Assembly (NCBI GenBank): GCA_019188255.1
Contig: JAETXT010000002.1
Location: forward strand, 2,232,001-2,296,000
Direction of reading: 5' to 3'
Source of the DNA: Verticillium longisporum
Taxonomy: Eukaryota; Ascomycota; Sordariomycetes; Glomerellales; Plectosphaerellaceae
DNA: 64,000 nucleotides
Positions 59,041 through 64,000 of this stretch are shown piece by piece. Within the stretch, counting starts at the first letter, position 1, and each line of letters opens with the position of its first letter. Below the pieces are notes generated by a model. That model was given only the letters and a program-made list of their open reading frames with translations. It did no database searches and had not been told where the DNA came from. The position numbers were made by a program, and so were the translations under genes.

Positions 59041-59228
59041 GACGGTCACATGTTGATAGCGATAAGGAGCTGGCAGAGGAGAAAAAGTCGCGAAAAAAAA
59101 GTACTCCATGTATTCTGCCATACGATTCAAGCGGCTTCTGCCATCACTTCACCACACCACAATGCTACAGCCTTCATAGTACCGGACCCTACCGCCCTCA
59201 AGGCTCATTCACAACCCCCCCTAGAAAT
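59041..59228 (+). promoter_or_regulatory. MRD1 proximal upstream region
   Basis: The remaining native DNA between the TRIM-like element and the MRD1 ATG is only 188 bases. It has gcgataagg (about 59059) and an A-run, gcgaaaaaaaag (about 59090-59101), loosely like the PAC and RRPE elements of ribosome-biogenesis genes in yeast; neither is an exact match. Confidence 0.4.
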
Positions 59229-62106
59229 ATGTCGGCACAGCCTTCGGATGCAGAGTTCGAGACGTCAAGAATCTTCGTCAAAGGCATCCCCCCAACAATC
59301 AGCGATGCCGACTTCAAGAAGCACTTCTCGGCTGGCGGACGAGAAGTCACCGATGTCAAGGTCATCTTGCCTCGGCGAATTGGCTATGTCGGCTTCAAGA
59401 CATCAGAGGATGCGAAGAAGGCCGTGAGGTACTTTAACAAGTCGTACATCCGCATGTCGAGGATCGAAGTGCAGCTTGCAAGACCTGTATGTTTTACCTT
59501 GTCCCGCCCCCCAAGAAGAGTGACAGATATGCTAATAGTTTGATTCAGATTGCAGACCCTGCTCTGAAGAGGAACTGGAAGAGCGAGCAATCGATCCCTG
59601 CAGCGTCGTCGACAGCGCTCCCGCCGGCTAATGCGGTTCGGGATGCCAACGGCGATGCAGCGGCTAAGAAACGGAAGAGGGACGAGGTCGATGAATCTGA
59701 CCCCAAGTTGCGGGAGTACTTGCAGACTTTCCAGCCAGGAAAGACCAATGCCGCGGATGAGACGACGGAAGTCATCGACAGTAAGGCGATCGCTGAAAAG
59801 AAGAAGCTTCTTCAAGATGGCGAGAGCGATGATGAATATGAGACCATCCCAACAAGGCCAGAAAAGAAGCAGATGAGGGAAGCACCAAGCAATCAGCAAC
59901 CTGAGCCGCCTCAACAACCCCCACACATGACACCTGTTGAAGACAACGGAGACATTGTTGCATCACCACAGGAAGCCGAGCCTGTTCCGAAGATACAGCT
60001 TGACTCTTCCAAGGCAGTGGACCCCGTAGCTACAGACGATGACTGGCTGCGTTCGCGAACCAACAGAATGTTGGATCTCGTGGCGGACGATGAAGATATT
60101 CCGCTGCCGCCCCCAGTCCAAAAGGAGACCCGCGAGGAGCCTGCGGACGAAGTCATGAAGGACGTTGCGGCCCTAGAGGATGTTAGTCAGAAGCCACTTG
60201 CTGAGCCATCCAAAAGTCAAGACAGTGAGGCACCCGCCGAGGAGTTGCCGAAGGCTGCGCCGGCACAGTCTGACAAGGAGGTGGCCATCAACACCATTCG
60301 CCAGACCGCGCGATTGTTTGCGCGAAACCTGGCTTTTAGTGTTAGCGAGGACGATCTCCGTGACCACTTTGAACAGTACGGAGAAGTCGAGGAGGTAGGC
60401 ACCCCCCCTTTTTTTTCACATTCCCAAAACATACGACAGCCCCACCGATCATATGATGAATCCAGATAGGGACAGCTTACACCTTTGGTGGTTGATGCGA
60501 ACCTTGGACCAGTATTTTAGTAGATGCTTTGGCTTTCTGACACGATCATCTCCTCATGACGCTTCTTCTGAACTGTCCATGAATCAGAATACTGACAAGT
60601 TGGTCTCAGGTACACATCCCGGTGGCAAAGTCTGGGACGAGCAAGGGATTCGCATACGTCTCGTTTGCCAGTGCTGATGCCGCTGTCACTGCATTCCAGT
60701 CGTCAGATGGGCAGACTTTTCAAGGGCGACTGCTCCATGTTTTACCCGCGGCTGCGCGGCGGGACCAGGATCTGGACGAATACTCGCTGTCCAAACTGCC
60801 CCTAAAGGTTCAGCAGCGGGTCCGTAAGAAGGCCGAAGCCTCCACCAACACCTTCAACTGGAATGCGTTGTATATGAGCCAGGACGCTATCAACACCTCG
60901 GTGGCGAGCCGTCTCGGAGTCTCCAAGTCGGACCTTCTGGACCCTACCGATGCGTCCGCGGCTGTGAAACAGGCAGTGGCCGAGACGTCGGTGATCCAAG
61001 AAACCAAGGCGTACTTCCTGGCCAATGGTGTTGACCTGAACGCCCTCAAGTCGCAAAAGCGTGGTGACTCGACCATCCTAGTGAAAAACTTTCCCCACGG
61101 GACCACATTGGAGGAGTTGCGGACGCTATTCGCGGAGCACGGAACTGTGCTCCGGGTACTTATGCCACCAAGCAAGACGATCGCCATTGTCCAGTACGCC
61201 CCTGGACAGGGCAAGGCAGCCTTCGGAAGGCTCGCCTACCGTCGGATCAAAGACTCAGTCTTGTTTCTCGAGAAAGGGCCGAAGGACCTGTTTGGACCAG
61301 ATGATGCTGTGCAGGTGACGCCGGCACAGGGTGATCAGCCTGCCGGCGTGCAGAAGCTCAATGTGACACAGCTGTTGGAGCGTGACGACCAAGAGGAAGA
61401 GGTGGTCGGGCAGTCACTTTTCGTCCGGAACCTTAACTTCTCGACAACTTCGGAGGGCCTCACCAACGCATTCAAGTCCTTGGAGGGCTTTGTGTCAGCC
61501 AAAGTCAAGACAAAGACAGACCCGAAAAAACCTGGTCAGGTTCTATCAATGGGTTTCGGCTTTGTTGCCTTCCGCAGCAGCGAAGCAGCGCAGGCTGCAA
61601 TCAAGGCCATGGACGGCCAGGTCTTGGATGCACACACACTCAGCGTTAGGGCGTCGCACAGGGGTCAAGACGCGGCGGAAGAGAGGCGAAGGGAAGACAA
61701 GGCCAAGAAGATGGCGGGTCAACGGACCAAGATCGTGGTCAAGAACTTGCCCTTCGAAATCAGCAAGAAGGAGTTGCGGCCGCTGTTCGCCACGTACGGG
61801 ACATTGCGGGCAGTACGGCTTCCCAAGAAAATGGGTCAGTCGACTCGCGGCTTTGCATTTGCCGAGTTCTCGACGCCAAAGGAGGCGCAGAATGCAATTG
61901 ATGCGCTACAGCACACCCACCTGTTGGGCAGGAGATTGGTGCTCGACTACGCTGAAGCCGAAGCCCTGGACGCCGAGGAGGAGATTGCCAAGATGCAGAA
62001 GAAGGTTGGTGGGCAGGTCAACAAGGTAGCATTGGCGCAACTCACGGGCAAGACGAGGAAGAAGATCACGATCGGGGAGGACAATGAGGACGAGTTCGCA
62101 GTCTAA
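59229..62106 (+). CDS. MRD1: Mrd1, five-RRM pre-rRNA processing protein
   Basis: Nucleolar protein that binds pre-rRNA and organises the U3 snoRNP in the small-subunit processome. Three exons: 59229-59486, 59549-60394 and 60610-62106, giving 866 aa; phases are all zero. RRM1 starts at about residue 14 (SRIFVKGIPPTISDADFKKHF) and ends at the first intron. An acidic and basic linker (AAKKRKRDEVDESD) follows. RRM2 starts near 340 (ARLFARNLAFSVSEDDLRDHF) and is split by the 215-nt second intron before VHIPVAKSGTSKGFAYVSF. RRM3 is near 521 (STILVKNFPHGTTLEELRTLF), RRM4 near 635 (QSLFVRNLNFSTTSEGL; GFGFVAF) and RRM5 near 741 (TKIVVKNLPFEISKKELRPLF; GFAFAEF). This five-RRM order is diagnostic. The start fits the family N-terminus. 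The whole gene is intact, unlike RAD2, TOS1 and NAN1. Confidence 0.96.
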
Positions 62107-63805
62107 ATCCGAGTCAGATGCATGTCGGAGGGCCACAACCCTTCACCACAGCCAGAGGCATGAAAGAAACAGATAATTGAATCCTTGCGAGAGCCCTTTT
62201 TTCCCTTTATCGACATCGACCCCATCTGCTATTGTTGGATAGAATCAGTTGTGTGCCAGCGCCTTTGCTCCTGGCCAGCCGAATTGGGCGTGGTGCATCC
62301 CTTTGTAAGGTCGTCGCGGTCGCCCTCTATTGGATCGTGGCCCATCTATTCAGACGCGACGGTCCCTCGACGGCATCGCAGGGAAAACGCTCTCCCCACT
62401 CCGGATTGGGGAATGCAAGCGCGCAGCGCGTCGTCTTCTTTGTCTCAGATGCTAATCTCAGGTACATACCTGGCCATTGCGCTGTCATCGAGGTTATGGT
62501 GGGATCATGAGATGGTGCGTGCAGCCACCCCTCCCTTGCATGTTCCAACGTACATCCTGCAAAGCCATGTGCTGCGGAGTGGGCGATGCGCGCTGCTGCA
62601 CCCTGCCATCGTCCCCTACCTGTTCGTCATGGTCCTGCTGCGCGACTGATCCATCGTACTAGTGGCGTGCGAGATGAGTCGCTCGGTAGGGCTCAGTAGC
62701 TACACCTCTCCTCGCGCACGCCAGGCACCCTGCTCCCCTTTCCTTGCCCCAGGCCCCTCTTTCGGATACCACTTAGCTGACTTTTTGTGGATGGGCTTCC
62801 TATTCGAGCTGACCTGAGCTTGCACCCTCCTTCACAGGAAGGCGAGGCTCCTATGGCCGTTTGCCAGATTGAGCTGGAGGGGTGCTGCCTCGACCTCCCT
62901 TGGGCACACGCCCCCCTTGCCGGGCCCGATGATATGGATCGCGATAAGTCGACGGGGCGCACTGTATCTGTTGCCATCACGTCAAAGCACCCATAGCGGT
63001 CTCCTCGACACACTCCTGGACGTGTCTTCCCCGCGTGGAAGGGTGTCAGCGAGGGGTGAGCCATGGCATCCGCGATTGATATACTCTACAGACTATCAGT
63101 CTATACAGGGCTGCCAGATCTGACCCTGGTGATCGATTCGGCACTTTTCCGCTTGGGATCGGTGGTCATGCTCGTCTCTTGGCTACCCCCCCTGTACGTT
63201 ACGAGATGGATGTCGGTCTCGCGGGTCAGAGTGTGTGTGAGTGAGAAGAGAGACCACACTCTAGATCATCGGCCCTCATTCCTCCAACCTCGAGCTGATT
63301 GGCACTTATATTGCGTACACATCCTCTTCCCTTTCATGCCAGTTGAAGATTCTCGTTCCTCATCGGCTCACTCAGGCTACACTCTCCACCCTTCGCCTCT
63401 CTTTCGATACCACCATCCCACTCTCCTTCACCTGCGGGCCCGAGTATCCCGTACCTAATACCTAATTATTCTGGTGGCGAGACTGTCATTTTGTTGTCAA
63501 CCCGTACCCATCCAGCCTTCTACCCCTTTCACTCCCGCCGTCCCGTGACCCCTGAGTATCTGGGTCCTTCCCTATCCTTAAAGGCAGAATTCCTCTCCAG
63601 CAGCCGCACCCCCATTTCAGCGGCATTCATCTTGTGTCCTCTCTTCATTCTTCCGTCTCTTGTTCGGAATCTGTTTGCATTGCTCCCACTCCTCTTGCCA
63701 CACAGGCAGTAAGCAGCAGAGCAGAGATTCCTCTGAGGATCCTGACAGAGAAACTCACGATACACTACCCTTCGAGGTGGCAAAAGAGGCACACGAGCAG
63801 CAGCT
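62107..63805. other. 1.7-kb intergenic region
   Basis: The region holds the 3' end of MRD1 and the promoter of the last gene. Open frames such as 62185-62649 have no recognisable features. From about 63260 to 63720 the + strand is markedly pyrimidine-rich (repeated cctc, cttc and ctctt), consistent with a fungal CT-rich promoter or 5' leader. Confidence 0.45.
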
Positions 63806-64000
63806 ATGGAGCAGCCTCGCCCCATGATGCCATCCCCCGTCTACGGGTACGAGCACCCGGGCGGCAACACCAACACATCCTCCCACGGCAGCCATGGCAG
63901 GAGGCCACAGCACAGCCTGTCCCGTCAGCCCCTAAGGGACACAACGGGCAACGCCCAACACATCACCAACGGCCTCGGGTCCCTCTCACAAGCAGCCGCC
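63806..64000 (+). CDS. Unidentified protein, N-terminal fragment
   Basis: An open frame starting at 63806 runs off the right edge; 65 residues are visible (MEQPRPMMPSPVYGYEHPGG and onward). It is rich in Gly, His, Ser, Asn, Gln and Pro with no domain, typical of the disordered N-terminus of a fungal regulatory protein. The start is supported by the pyrimidine-rich leader and the absence of an upstream in-frame ATG nearby. The function cannot be inferred from this part. Confidence 0.55.
   Translation, partial: MEQPRPMMPSPVYGYEHPGGNTNTSSHGSHGRRPQHSLSRQPLRDTTGNAQHITNGLGSLSQAAA

Overview
The window is nuclear DNA from a filamentous ascomycete (Pezizomycotina, most likely Sordariomycetes). Four things support this: genes with several short GT-AG introns (about 46-230 nt) and ctaac/ctgac-like branch sites; a typical fungal gene set (RAD2, TOS1, PEX13, BAP31/YET3, NAN1/UTP17, RPB10, an EFM2-like methyltransferase, an ELL-like elongation factor, MRD1); long GC-balanced intergenic DNA; and a block destroyed by repeat-induced point mutation (RIP). 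The species cannot be fixed from the sequence.

Positions 1 to about 8440 are extremely AT-rich and almost free of CpA/TpG dinucleotides, so ATG is nearly absent and no open frame survives. Reading through the stops, the left half is a + strand Ty3/Gypsy pol relic in the order protease, reverse transcriptase, RNase H, integrase. The right half has coding-like stretches I cannot assign.

From about 8440 to 30737 the DNA is gene-dense. In order: RAD2 (+), TOS1 (+), PEX13 (+), BAP31-like (+), a DUF1479 protein (-), a helix-hairpin-helix protein (-), a small zinc-binding protein (+), a 2-oxoglutarate/Fe(II) oxygenase (-), NAN1/UTP17 (-) and RPB10 (+). RAD2, TOS1 and NAN1 each need one extra base to keep a conserved frame. 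All three breaks are -1 changes at short homopolymers, so consensus errors are more likely than three pseudogenes.

From 30738 the window alternates large gene-poor stretches (30738-35716 and 48138-58432) with a small cluster: an orphan 713-aa protein (+), a probable HTH-type low-complexity protein (-), an EFM2-like methyltransferase (-), an orphan 337-aa protein (-) and an ELL-like elongation factor (-). MRD1 (+), with five RRMs, follows at 59229-62106. The 5' end of an unidentified gene is cut by the right edge.

The most unusual structure is at 58438-59035. Two nearly identical direct repeats (128 and 125 bp, differing only by a 3-base gap) flank 345 bp of non-coding DNA, and the whole is bordered by the same 5 bases (AGGCG). 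This looks like a young, non-autonomous miniature LTR element (TRIM-like), inserted less than 200 bp upstream of the MRD1 start codon and carrying a TATA-like box in each repeat. Several genes here serve ribosome production (NAN1/UTP17, MRD1, and RPB10 shared by Pol I, II and III), and NAN1 and RPB10 share a divergent promoter.
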